Shown here in pieces: positions 25,402 to 33,661 of a stretch of DNA of 64,000 nt. The position numbers and the translations under genes are program-made. The notes under the pieces were generated by a model. It was not told the DNA's origin. It searched no databases and saw only the letters and a program-made list of their open reading frames with translations. Positions within the stretch are counted from its first letter, which is position 1; every line of letters starts with the position of its first letter. The stretch lies in the NCBI GenBank assembly GCA_963738425.1, contig CAVTWT010000003.1, positions 186,001 to 250,000 of the forward strand. Direction: 5' to 3'. This DNA is from CADEEN01 sp963738425. Its GTDB lineage: Bacteria > Pseudomonadota > Gammaproteobacteria > Burkholderiales > Burkholderiaceae_C.

Positions 25402-26397
25402 TCATGCCTTGGCAGATGCCGACGCAACCACTTTCTGCTCGATCGCGCCAAAGACGGATTGCCCGTCCTTGCCCTTCATCTCGATCTTCACCGTGTCGCC
25501 GTAGGCCATGAACGGCGTTTTCGGCTCGCCGCTCTCGATCGTCTCGATGCAGCGCTTCTCGGCGATGCACGAGTAGCCCTTGCTCCAGTCCTTGTTGCTG
25601 ACCGTGCCCGAACCGATGACCGAGCCGGCGCGGGCGCGGCGCGTCTTGCACAGGTGCGCGATCAACTGGCCGAAGTGGAAGGTCATCTCCGGGCCGGCGT
25701 CGCACATGCCGACCTTCTTGCCGTTCCAGCTGACGTGCATCGGCAAGTGCAAGCGGCCGCCTTGCCAGGCGTCGCCGAGTTCGTCGGGTGTCACCGCCAC
25801 CGGGCTGAACGCCGTCGCCGGTTTGCTCTGGAAGAAGCCGAAACCCTTGGCCAGTTCGCTCGGGATCAAATGGCGCAGGCTCCAGTCGTTGGCCAGCATC
25901 ACCAGGCGGATGCCTTCCACCGCTTGGTCCGGTGTGACGCCGTTGGGCACGTCGCCGGTGATCACGGCGACTTCGGCCTCGAAGTCGATGCCCCAATCGG
26001 TGCTCGCAAACGGCGCGTCGTCACAGGGGCCGAGCAGATCGTCGCTGCCACCCTGGTACATCAGCGGGTCGGTGTAGAAGCTCTCTGGCACCTCGGACTT
26101 GCGCGACTTGCGCACCAGTTCGACATGGTTGATGTAGGCCGAGCCGTCGGCCCACTGGTAGGCGCGCGGCAGAGGCGCCATGCACAGCGACGGCACGAAC
26201 TCGAAGGCATGGCGCGCCTTGCCCTGGTTCAGCGTCACGTACAGGTCCTGCAACTGCGGCGACAGGAAGTTCCAGTCGTCCAGCACCTGTTGCAGGCGGG
26301 TGGCGATGCCGGTCGCAAAATGCGCCGTCGTGAGATCGCGTGAGACGACGACCAACTGGCCGTCACGCGATCCGTCCTTGAAAGTGGCGAGTTTCAT
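25402..26397 (-). CDS. Fumarylacetoacetate hydrolase family protein
   Basis: Metal-dependent hydrolase or decarboxylase of the FAH fold, which cleaves C-C bonds in acylpyruvates. The 331-residue protein from ATG 26397 starts MKLATFKDGSRDGQLVVVSRDL, the N-terminal domain of the long bacterial form. Metal ligands lie in DFEAEVAVITGD; GSGTVSNKD and KTPFMAYGDTVKIEM mark the C-terminal half. Substrate may be fumarylacetoacetate (tyrosine breakdown), but no pathway genes are adjacent. Divergent from the DUF3108 gene with starts almost touching. Confidence 0.88.
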   Translation of the reverse strand: MKLATFKDGSRDGQLVVVSRDLTTAHFATGIATRLQQVLDDWNFLSPQLQDLYVTLNQGKARHAFEFVPSLCMAPLPRAYQWADGSAYINHVELVRKSRKSEVPESFYTDPLMYQGGSDDLLGPCDDAPFASTDWGIDFEAEVAVITGDVPNGVTPDQAVEGIRLVMLANDWSLRHLIPSELAKGFGFFQSKPATAFSPVAVTPDELGDAWQGGRLHLPMHVSWNGKKVGMCDAGPEMTFHFGQLIAHLCKTRRARAGSVIGSGTVSNKDWSKGYSCIAEKRCIETIESGEPKTPFMAYGDTVKIEMKGKDGQSVFGAIEQKVVASASAKA

Positions 26398-26398
26398 C

Positions 26399-27475
26399 GT
26401 GGCGCAATTGTCGGTCCTTCCGCCCTCGAAAGCAGCCAGCGCGTCGCGCCGCTGGCCGTTCTTCGTGCTGGCGGGCCTGGTTGTGCTGGCGCTGCATGGG
26501 CTGTTGCTGATGTCGTTGGGGCCGGCCTGGATCGATCCGGAAGAGCCGGCCGCCGCAGTGCCGACGTTGAATGTGCGCAGCGTGACGGTGCCAGCGCCGG
26601 CCTCGCCCACGGCGGTGGAGGCCGCGCCGGCGCCGCGGGTCGCAGCACCGCCGCGGCCCGCCCCCAAGGTGGCGCGCCTGCCGCCGCCGCCCAAGCCGGC
26701 CGCATCGGCCGTGACGGCGCCGACGCCGCCGCCCGCCCCCGCGGTGGCCGTGGCCGAGACGGCGCTGCCAGCCGAGGCCCCTGCCAGCTCCCCACCGAGC
26801 GAGCCGCCCGCCGCGCCCGCGATCGACGTGCCCGTCTACGCGACACGCCTGCCGCCGCCCGGCACTTGGCGCTACCAGCTCACGCGCGGCATCGCCAGCG
26901 GTGACGCGCAGCTCAGCTGGCAGCCGACCGACCAACAGCGCTACCAGATGCGCCTCGAAGGTTTCATCGCCGGCATCACCGTGCTCGACTGGGTCAGTAC
27001 CGGCGGGCTCGACGGCGCCGGCATCGCGCCCGATCGTTTCGTTATCCGCCGCCGCGGCAAGGACAGCCAGGCGGCGAACTTCCAGCGCGACACCGGCAAG
27101 ATCAGCTTCTCCGGGCCGACGCACGAGCTGCCACTGATTGCCGGTGTGCAGGACCGCCTGACCTGGATGCTGCAACTGCCCGCGGTCATCGAGGCGGCGC
27201 CACAGCGCTTCGGCGCGGGGCAAAGTGTGGTGCTGATGGTGATCGGCGCGCGCGGTGGTGCCGACGTGTGGACCTTCAACGTCATCGGCACCGAACGTGT
27301 CGGCGAGATCGTGGCGTTGAAACTCGTGCGTGAGGCCCGCAAGCCGCGTGACGTGCAGGTCGATGTCTGGCTCGACCCGGCGCGCGGGCACATTCCCGTG
27401 CGGGCACTGCTCACGCAGCCCGAGGGCGGTGCGCCGCTGGAGCTGCAACTGCAGACCGAGTCAACCGGCTCTTGA
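26399..27475 (+). CDS. DUF3108 protein with TonB-like N-terminal anchor
   Basis: Protein of about 358 residues. One transmembrane segment (FFVLAGLVVLALHGLLL) is followed by about 110 residues rich in Pro and Ala (a periplasm-spanning linker as in TonB) and a C-terminal DUF3108 domain beginning near YATRLPPPGTWRYQL. DUF3108 proteins are periplasmic with unknown function. Start uncertain: GTG 26399 or TTG 26408, both next to the divergent FAH start. Confidence 0.8.
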   Translation: MAQLSVLPPSKAASASRRWPFFVLAGLVVLALHGLLLMSLGPAWIDPEEPAAAVPTLNVRSVTVPAPASPTAVEAAPAPRVAAPPRPAPKVARLPPPPKPAASAVTAPTPPPAPAVAVAETALPAEAPASSPPSEPPAAPAIDVPVYATRLPPPGTWRYQLTRGIASGDAQLSWQPTDQQRYQMRLEGFIAGITVLDWVSTGGLDGAGIAPDRFVIRRRGKDSQAANFQRDTGKISFSGPTHELPLIAGVQDRLTWMLQLPAVIEAAPQRFGAGQSVVLMVIGARGGADVWTFNVIGTERVGEIVALKLVREARKPRDVQVDVWLDPARGHIPVRALLTQPEGGAPLELQLQTESTGS

Positions 27476-27520
27476 TTTTCGCGTTGCAGGGCTCAAGTGG
27501 CGTCTTGGAGGCCCCAAATG

Positions 27521-27596
27521 AAACGACCCCTTGCTCGCTTTGCTCGCGTCCCCCGAGGGGAGCGTCATCCCCTTGGGACGGCCCGGCGGTACTGAC
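27521..27596. repeat. Start-proximal palindromic element (family B) before the DUF3567 gene
   Basis: CTTGCTCGCTTTGCTCGC, then CCCCCGAGGGG symmetry and CCTTGGGACGGCCCGGC, ending immediately before the ATG at 27597. Almost the same as the element before hrcA. Confidence 0.7.
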
Positions 27597-27854
27597 ATGC
27601 TCATGCTCTACAACTCGGACCAGTTCGCCGTCGTTCAATTCGACACGGAGGCGCGCGAGCAGGTGCCTGCGCGCGGCGGCTACGAGATCGTCGACAAGTT
27701 CGCGCGCAAGGAGATCTTCATCGACGGCGCGCTGGCTGCGCAGTTCAAGGCCGGTGTCGATGCGTTGATCGAAACCGGCCCGAGCGAAGAAGAGTTGGAC
27801 GAGTACATCGGCCGCTACGGCGCGATGGCGCAGCAACCCGTTGTGCTGCATTGA
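27597..27854 (+). CDS. DUF3567 family protein
   Basis: Small 85-residue protein typical of betaproteobacteria, recognised by the start MLMLYNSDQFAVVQFD, the core RGGYEIVDKFARKEIFIDG and the end GRYGAMAQQPVVLH. Function unknown. The in-frame upstream codons belong to the palindromic element, so the ATG at 27597 is used. Confidence 0.9.
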   Translation: MLMLYNSDQFAVVQFDTEAREQVPARGGYEIVDKFARKEIFIDGALAAQFKAGVDALIETGPSEEELDEYIGRYGAMAQQPVVLH

Positions 27855-27932
27855 GCACCTGACGCGTTCGTAGAGCGCTTGCGGGGCTTGCCCTGGGGCG
27901 GCGCGCAGGCCAAGATGGTATGAACCACTCCA

Positions 27933-27953
27933 CCCGCGCCAGCACGGCGCGGG
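27933..27953 (+). repeat. Perfect inverted repeat in the AAA+ gene leader
   Basis: CCCGCGCC and GGCGCGGG separated by five bases, 20 bases before the ATG at 27973. No T-tract follows, so it is not a terminator; it sits just ahead of the GAGGGA ribosome site and could affect translation or bind a dimeric regulator. Confidence 0.5.
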
Positions 27954-27972
27954 CGCACTGTCGAGGGATTCC

Positions 27973-30282
27973 ATGACCGCGAAGAGCCGTGCCACCGCCG
28001 CCGTGATTGCTTCGCCCGCCTTGCGCGAGGCCCCGGTGCTCGACCGCATGTGCTCGCAGTTCGTGCTCGCGCTGACGCTCAAGAACGCCGGCCGCTTCAA
28101 CCTGCGCCGCGACTGGTCGAACCTGCTGGCGCTCACCGGTCGCCACCTCGTCTGGCCGACGACTGTGTTGAAGCGCGTGCGCGAATTCCTCGGCCGCCGC
28201 TGCAAGGACAACCCACAGTGGACGGGCCACGACGCGCTCACTGACGAAGCCTTCGTTCAGCGCTATGGCGCCTGGCGCGGTCCGTACGAAGAAGGCACGC
28301 TGTTCTTCTACATCGACGAGTACGTCAAGGACGCGCCGAAGGATCTGCTGACCGTGCTCGGCGCCACGTCCGAGTGGCTGGAGCGCTCGCTGAAGAAAGA
28401 ATCGACGCTGGTGCAGAAGAACATCGAGGCGCTGGGGGGCCTGCTGCAACTCAACGCCGCCGAGCGCGCACTGCTGCTCTACGGAACCCTTGCGCGCTAC
28501 CAGCGTGAGCTGCGCGGCCTGCTCGTCGAGTTCAAGGTCGGCAGTGCACAAGAGGCCTATGCGGCCATTGCCAACGTCGCCGGTGTCAAGGAGCAGGAGG
28601 TCGCAGAAGCACTGCGTGCCGGCTCGCGCCTGGAGCGCACCGGCATGGTCGAGAACCTGATCTCGGAGCACAACATCACCGACCTGGCCGACCTGATGAA
28701 GGTCAGCGAGCAACTGCCGCCGGTGCTGATGCGCGAGTACAAGGCACCGGCCGAGCTGATGGCGGTGTTCACGCGGCCGTCAGCGAAGAGCGAACTCACG
28801 CCGACCGACTTTGCTTTTGTCGCCGACGACGTGAAGGTGCTGACGACACTGCTCGCCAACGCTGTGGCGAGCAAGACGGCTGGCGTCAACGTGCTGCTCT
28901 ACGGCCCGCCGGGGACCGGCAAGACCGAACTGGCGCGCGTCTGTGCGCACGCCGCGGGGCTGGAACTGTTCGAAGTCGAGTACGCCGACCGCGACGGCAA
29001 CTCGCTCAATGGCCGTGACCGCTATCGCTCGCTGCAGATCAGCCAGGTGTTCCTGAAGGCAAGCCCGAACGTGGCGCTGCTGTTCGACGAGGTCGAAGAC
29101 GTGTTCCCGCCCGTCTCGGCCGATGCGGCGCAGTTGCTGGCGCGCATGGACGCCAGCGATGCTGCGCCGTCGTCCAGCGTCAGCGGCAAGGCCTGGGTCA
29201 ACCAGATCCTCGAGACCAATCCGGTGCCTGTGGTCTGGGTGACGAACCGCATCGAACAGATCGACCCGGCGTTCCGGCGCCGCTTTCAGTACCACCTCGA
29301 GCTGAAGTCACCGCCGCCGGGCGCGCGTGAAGCGCTGGTCGCGCGTTCGCTGGCCGGTGTCGAGGTCAGCGATGGTTTTGCTCAGCGCTTGTCGGAGCGC
29401 CGCGGATTGACGCCGGCGCAGATCCGCACGGCGGTGCGCTTTGCGAAGTTGGCAGCTGGAGAGGGCAGCACGGCCGAAGCGATGATCGAGCGCCAGCTCG
29501 GCAATGCCGACAAGGCACTGGGCCAGTCGCGTAAACAGGCCGGTGCGCGCCGTGTGGTCACGACCTACGACCTGTCGCTGCTCAACGTCGAGTCGCGTTT
29601 CGAGATGCCGAAGATCATCGAAGCGCTGCGTCGCCGAGGCCACGGCACGCTGTGTTTTCACGGTGCGCCCGGTACCGGCAAGACGGCCCTGGCCGAACAC
29701 ATCGCCAGCGAGCTGCAGCGACCGCTGCTGATCCGCCAAGCCAGCGATCTGGTCAGCAAGTTCGTCGGCGAGACCGAACAGAACATGGCCAAGATGTTCG
29801 AAGAAGCGCAGAGCGAGAACGCGGTGCTGCTGCTCGACGAGGCCGACAGCTTTCTGCGCAGCCGTCAGCGCGCCGAGCGTTCCTACGAAGTCACCGAAGT
29901 CAACGAGATGCTGCAGGGCATGGAGCGCTTCGCAGGCCTGTTCATCTGCACCACCAACCTGTTCGACGAGCTCGACGAGGCCGCGCTGCGCCGCTTCACC
30001 TTCAAGGTCAAGTTCCGTCCGCTGCGTGCCGAGCAGCGCGAATCGATGTTCGTCGTCGAAGCACTGAACGGCGAGGCCGACAAACTGACCGGCGAACAGC
30101 GTGACCGCCTGGCCGCGCTCGACCAGCTCGCCCCGGGCGACTTTGCGGCCGTCAAGCGCCAGGTCGATGTGCTCGGCGTCGGCTTCGAGCCAGACGAGTT
30201 TCTGGCCCAGCTCGAGAGCGAACACCGCGTCAAGCCGGGCGTGCGCGAGCGCCGCGGCATCGGTTTTTCGGCGCGTCCCTGA
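27973..30282 (+). CDS. Tandem AAA+ ATPase
   Basis: Protein of 769 residues with an N-terminal helical region (1-290) and two AAA+ modules. Module 1 has Walker A GPPGTGKT (311-318), an unusual Walker B FDEVED (371-376) and WVTNRIEQIDPAFRRRF with likely arginine fingers. Module 2 has Walker A GAPGTGKT (564-571), LLDEADS (about 620) and NLFDELDEAALRRF. The second module resembles the FtsH/SpoVK class. No protease, transmembrane or ubiquitin-like part is fused to it. Single gene with its own ribosome site; partner unknown. Confidence 0.85.
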   Translation: MTAKSRATAAVIASPALREAPVLDRMCSQFVLALTLKNAGRFNLRRDWSNLLALTGRHLVWPTTVLKRVREFLGRRCKDNPQWTGHDALTDEAFVQRYGAWRGPYEEGTLFFYIDEYVKDAPKDLLTVLGATSEWLERSLKKESTLVQKNIEALGGLLQLNAAERALLLYGTLARYQRELRGLLVEFKVGSAQEAYAAIANVAGVKEQEVAEALRAGSRLERTGMVENLISEHNITDLADLMKVSEQLPPVLMREYKAPAELMAVFTRPSAKSELTPTDFAFVADDVKVLTTLLANAVASKTAGVNVLLYGPPGTGKTELARVCAHAAGLELFEVEYADRDGNSLNGRDRYRSLQISQVFLKASPNVALLFDEVEDVFPPVSADAAQLLARMDASDAAPSSSVSGKAWVNQILETNPVPVVWVTNRIEQIDPAFRRRFQYHLELKSPPPGAREALVARSLAGVEVSDGFAQRLSERRGLTPAQIRTAVRFAKLAAGEGSTAEAMIERQLGNADKALGQSRKQAGARRVVTTYDLSLLNVESRFEMPKIIEALRRRGHGTLCFHGAPGTGKTALAEHIASELQRPLLIRQASDLVSKFVGETEQNMAKMFEEAQSENAVLLLDEADSFLRSRQRAERSYEVTEVNEMLQGMERFAGLFICTTNLFDELDEAALRRFTFKVKFRPLRAEQRESMFVVEALNGEADKLTGEQRDRLAALDQLAPGDFAAVKRQVDVLGVGFEPDEFLAQLESEHRVKPGVRERRGIGFSARP

Positions 30283-30405
30283 GGGCGGCAGACACCCCAA
30301 GTTCGCAGGCCTTGGCCGCGAACGAAAGGGGTTGCGGCAGGCCTTTCCTCTGCAACAATCCGCGCCTGCCGCGACTCGGCTGGTCAGCGCCCACATACGT
30401 TTTTC

Positions 30406-32589
30406 ATGTCCTCTGTGAACCCGCCCATGATGGGCTCTGCTGCGCTGGGCGTGTGGTCCGCGCTGGTCTTGTTCATGCTGGGGGTTGCCGTGGCGGCGCT
30501 GCTGTTGCATGCCTTGCGCAAGGTGCGCTCACAAGACTGGGTCGTGGCGTTGTGCTGGGGCGGTGGCGGGGCGCTGGCGGTCGGCACCGGGCTGTGGCTG
30601 CTGCAGCTGCTGTCGTGGCGCGAGACCCTGCCCCAGGCCACGCCCTGGTTTCACCTCGGGCCTTTTCTGGCCTCCTGGTGCGTCGCCATGGCGGGGGCTT
30701 CTCTCGCGGTGGTGGCCGGGCGCTGGATGCCGTCGCCGCGCACCGTCAACCCGCTCGTCGTGGCTGCCCTTATGGCCACGATGACGGCGGTGTTTGTGTT
30801 GCTCGGCTCGTCGCTGGCGCAGCCGCCGCGGTGGGACCTGATCGCCGGCACGCCAGTGCTGGCGGCGTTGGCGCTGGCCACCCTGGGCATCGGCGCAGCC
30901 CTGCAGATGCTCAACCGGCCGGGCCGGCGGACCGCCCAGCGCGCCGCCGGACCACGCCTGCTCGGCCTGGCGGTGTTCTCGCTGGCCCTGGTCGCGGCGC
31001 AGTTGCTGGGCCTGCACGCTGCGCCGGTGCCGCTGCTCGCCGATCCTTCCAGCCTGGGCGCGCTGTCGCCCGACGCGGTGGACTCGCGCATCGCCGGGCT
31101 GCTGATCGGGTTTGCACTGTTCATCGTCGGCATGGGCCTGGTCTGCGCGCTCGTCAACTCGCGCACCGGCCGCCGCGCGCAGGCACTCGCAGGTTCGTTG
31201 CAGTCAGCCAATCAGCGGCTGCGCGAGCTGGCGTTTCGTGATGGGTTGTCGGGTCTGCCTAACCGCCTTCACTTCGAGGAGCAGCTCGATGCCACGCTGG
31301 CCCGCGTCGGCCATCAGAGCGCGGCGATGGCGGTCTTGTTCATCGACCTCGACGGCTTCAAGGCCGTCAACGAATCGTTCGGTCACGCGGCTGGCGACGA
31401 GGTGCTGCGCGAGGTCGGCCGGCGGCTGGCGGGTCAGACGCGCGAGCAGGACAGCGTGGCCCGCATCGGCGGCGACGAGTTCCTGCTCCTCTATGCCGAG
31501 CCTGGCTCGCAGGAGAACACCGCTGCGCTGGCGCAGCAGACGCTGCATGCGCTGATGGCGCCGTACCCTTTGCCGAGCTCGGCCGGTGGCGGCAGCGAAG
31601 TGCGCCTGTCGTGCTCGATCGGCATCGCGGTCTTCCCCGAGCATGGCCCGATCAGCCGGCTGATCACCAACGCCGATGCCGCGATGTTCGCCGTCAAGCG
31701 CACCGGTGGCTCGACCTACGCCTTCTTCGACCCGCGCATGGGCCTCGACGGCAGCGACCAGCTCGAGCTGCAGACCGACTTGCGCATGGCCATCGAGCGC
31801 CGCGAGCTGGCGCTGTACTACCAGCCCAAGGTCGATGCGCGCAGCCGCGAGTGCACCGGCGTCGAAGCGCTGGTGCGCTGGCAGCACCCGACGCGCGGCG
31901 CGGTCGGGCCGACCGAGCTGATCGCGGTGGCCGAGCGCTTCGGCCTGATCGGCACGATCGGCCAATGGGTCATCGACGAGGCCTGCCGACAGGTGCGGGC
32001 CTGGGACGAGCAGGGCCTGCGCCTGCGCGTCGCTGTCAACCTGTCGGCGCAGCAGTTGCGGCAGGACGATCTGGTGCAGCGTGTGCGCCAGTCGTTCGAA
32101 CTGCATCGCGTCGATGCCTCGCTGTTCACCTTCGAGATCACCGAGAGCGTGGCGATGGAAGACACGCAGGCGACGATGCGCGCCTTTGCGCAGCTCGCAC
32201 GGGCCGGCGTCTCGCTCGCGATCGACGACTTCGGTACCGGACACTCGAGCCTGTCCTACCTGCGCACGCTGCCGGCGCGGCAGTTGAAGATCGATCGCAG
32301 CTTCATCTCCGACCTCGGTGTCTCGGGTGACGCCATGGCGGTGGTCAACGCGGTGATCCGCCTGGCCCACGCGCTGGGCCTGCGCGTGGTTGCCGAAGGC
32401 GTCGAGACCGAACGGCAGTGCGAGATCCTGGCCACGCTCGGTTGCGACGAGTTCCAGGGCTACCTGTTCGCGCGGCCGATGGACGCCGAGCGCCTCGTCG
32501 TCTGGGTGGCGGGAGACTTCCGCCGCACCGGGCCGTCACCTGAAGTGATCGTCAGCCGCGGGCCGCCGCTGCCGCGGACCCTGCAATAA
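30406..32589 (+). CDS. Membrane GGDEF/EAL protein with degenerate MHYT-like sensor
   Basis: Protein of 727 residues. Seven hydrophobic segments occupy residues 1 to about 250 in the layout of an MHYT sensor, but the metal-binding Met-His pairs are replaced (GTGLWLLQLLSW where GxGIWxMHFxGM is expected). The GGDEF domain has intact GGDEF (355-359) and an RxxD inhibition site (REQD) five residues before it, consistent with diguanylate cyclase activity. The EAL domain has EAL (487-489) and DDFGTG (607-612), so c-di-GMP breakdown is also possible. Confidence 0.9.
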   Translation: MSSVNPPMMGSAALGVWSALVLFMLGVAVAALLLHALRKVRSQDWVVALCWGGGGALAVGTGLWLLQLLSWRETLPQATPWFHLGPFLASWCVAMAGASLAVVAGRWMPSPRTVNPLVVAALMATMTAVFVLLGSSLAQPPRWDLIAGTPVLAALALATLGIGAALQMLNRPGRRTAQRAAGPRLLGLAVFSLALVAAQLLGLHAAPVPLLADPSSLGALSPDAVDSRIAGLLIGFALFIVGMGLVCALVNSRTGRRAQALAGSLQSANQRLRELAFRDGLSGLPNRLHFEEQLDATLARVGHQSAAMAVLFIDLDGFKAVNESFGHAAGDEVLREVGRRLAGQTREQDSVARIGGDEFLLLYAEPGSQENTAALAQQTLHALMAPYPLPSSAGGGSEVRLSCSIGIAVFPEHGPISRLITNADAAMFAVKRTGGSTYAFFDPRMGLDGSDQLELQTDLRMAIERRELALYYQPKVDARSRECTGVEALVRWQHPTRGAVGPTELIAVAERFGLIGTIGQWVIDEACRQVRAWDEQGLRLRVAVNLSAQQLRQDDLVQRVRQSFELHRVDASLFTFEITESVAMEDTQATMRAFAQLARAGVSLAIDDFGTGHSSLSYLRTLPARQLKIDRSFISDLGVSGDAMAVVNAVIRLAHALGLRVVAEGVETERQCEILATLGCDEFQGYLFARPMDAERLVVWVAGDFRRTGPSPEVIVSRGPPLPRTLQ

Positions 32590-32710
32590 CTGCGGCGCAT
32601 TGCGTAGGCCCGCAGAGCTTTCGTGCGCGAAGTTGCGTTCTATCGCGTCGTCCGCCATCCAGGCTCCGGCCCGACTTGCATTTGAACCCGCTTGCTATCG
32701 CTCAATCGCT

Positions 32711-32959
32711 CTACTGAGAGTCTTGCGGGTGTTGGCCGGAGCTAGGCTGGACCACACGAAGAAACGGGGGCATGACAAAGTAGGCAAGTACGGCGGCCAT
32801 GCCAATCCAGACCAGCGGATTGAGAAGCCACGTCAGCGCAGGAAACCAGACAGAAGTCGCGTTCAGCGTGTGCCTTCCTAGCGTGAATAGCACTGAAACC
32901 TTTGCGATCAGCACCAATGTCGCAACCAGCTTCGGTCTAGTCGTTCCACTTCCTGCCAC
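32711..32959 (-). CDS. Small membrane protein, unknown
   Basis: Reading from GTG 32959 (GGAGG seven bases upstream), 82 residues with two hydrophobic segments (LVATLVLIAKVSVLFTLG and LLNPLVWIGMAAVLAYFVM) and a polar tail. The frame is open to ATG 33025, but no ribosome site is seen there. It lies in a stretch less GC-rich and less coding-like than its neighbours. Unrecognised. Confidence 0.45.
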   Translation of the reverse strand: MAGSGTTRPKLVATLVLIAKVSVLFTLGRHTLNATSVWFPALTWLLNPLVWIGMAAVLAYFVMPPFLRVVQPSSGQHPQDSQ

Positions 32960-33248
32960 AGACACCCCTCCCCGATGTGCTCCGCTGCGGACAGTTTCCG
33001 CTGCCGGGCAAGATCGAACGCTCAAACAGGATCGTGCCGCTGCATTCAGCGTCGCGACATCACGACTTTCCCATCCTGCATGTTCGTACGCCGCCCATTT
33101 GCGGGGGCAAACTTCAAGCCGCTCGCCTCTGCTGCGTCATAGGCGGCTCCAGAATGTTCAACGGGGCTCGCAAGGCGCGATGGCGATCTAAACCTCACGC
33201 CGAAAGCCGCCCGTCACTCACCTCTCACTGAACACGACCGCGCCCCGC
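32960..33248. other. Intergenic region without recognised genes
   Basis: Less GC-rich than the surroundings, with no convincing reading frame, tRNA or terminator found. It separates the small membrane-protein gene from the end of the rhodanese gene. Confidence 0.4.
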
Positions 33249-33644
33249 TCAGAGCTGCTCCCACGGCAGCCCGTCGAACCGCCAGCCATTCAAGCGGCCG
33301 CGCTGGAAGTGCTCGTCGAGTTCGCCCTCGAAGCCATGCAGCACGTTGACCACTTCGCTGAAGCCCGCGGCTTCGAGGGCGTGAGCGGCTTCGACGGTGC
33401 GTTTGCCCGAGCGGCAGATCAGCACCACCGGGCGTGACGGATCGCCGCCGGCTTCGCGCCGCACCTGGTCGGCGAAGGCCTGCGGATGGGTCTGCATCTC
33501 CGGGTACTCGTACCACGGCACGTGCACCACGCCCGGCGGATGGCCGACGTAGAGGTACTCGATCTCCATGCGCACATCGACGAACAGGGCATGGCTGTTC
33601 GCTCGCAGGTAGTCCGCGGTCTGCAGTGGGGTCAGGTGCTTCAT
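33249..33644 (-). CDS. Rhodanese-domain sulfurtransferase
   Basis: Single rhodanese domain of 131 residues from ATG 33644. The active-site loop is CRSGKRT with the catalytic Cys and a following basic residue, as in rhodaneses that handle sulfane sulfur. DVRMEIEYLYVGHPPGV is the CH2A-type motif. Divergent from the metH-N gene with only 17 bases between start codons. Confidence 0.92.
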   Translation of the reverse strand: MKHLTPLQTADYLRANSHALFVDVRMEIEYLYVGHPPGVVHVPWYEYPEMQTHPQAFADQVRREAGGDPSRPVVLICRSGKRTVEAAHALEAAGFSEVVNVLHGFEGELDEHFQRGRLNGWRFDGLPWEQL

Positions 33645-33649
33645 CTGCC

Positions 33650-33655
33650 TACAAT
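33650..33655 (+). promoter_or_regulatory. -10-like hexamer directly before the metH-N start
   Basis: TACAAT six bases before the ATG at 33662. Transcription from it would begin at or next to the start codon, giving a leaderless mRNA. Confidence 0.45.
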
Positions 33656-33661
33656 CTTGGC

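Noticed and set aside
32799..33191. A plus-strand gene in the less GC-rich patch.
   Set aside because: No ribosome site, no recognisable protein features, and it overlaps the better minus-strand candidate.
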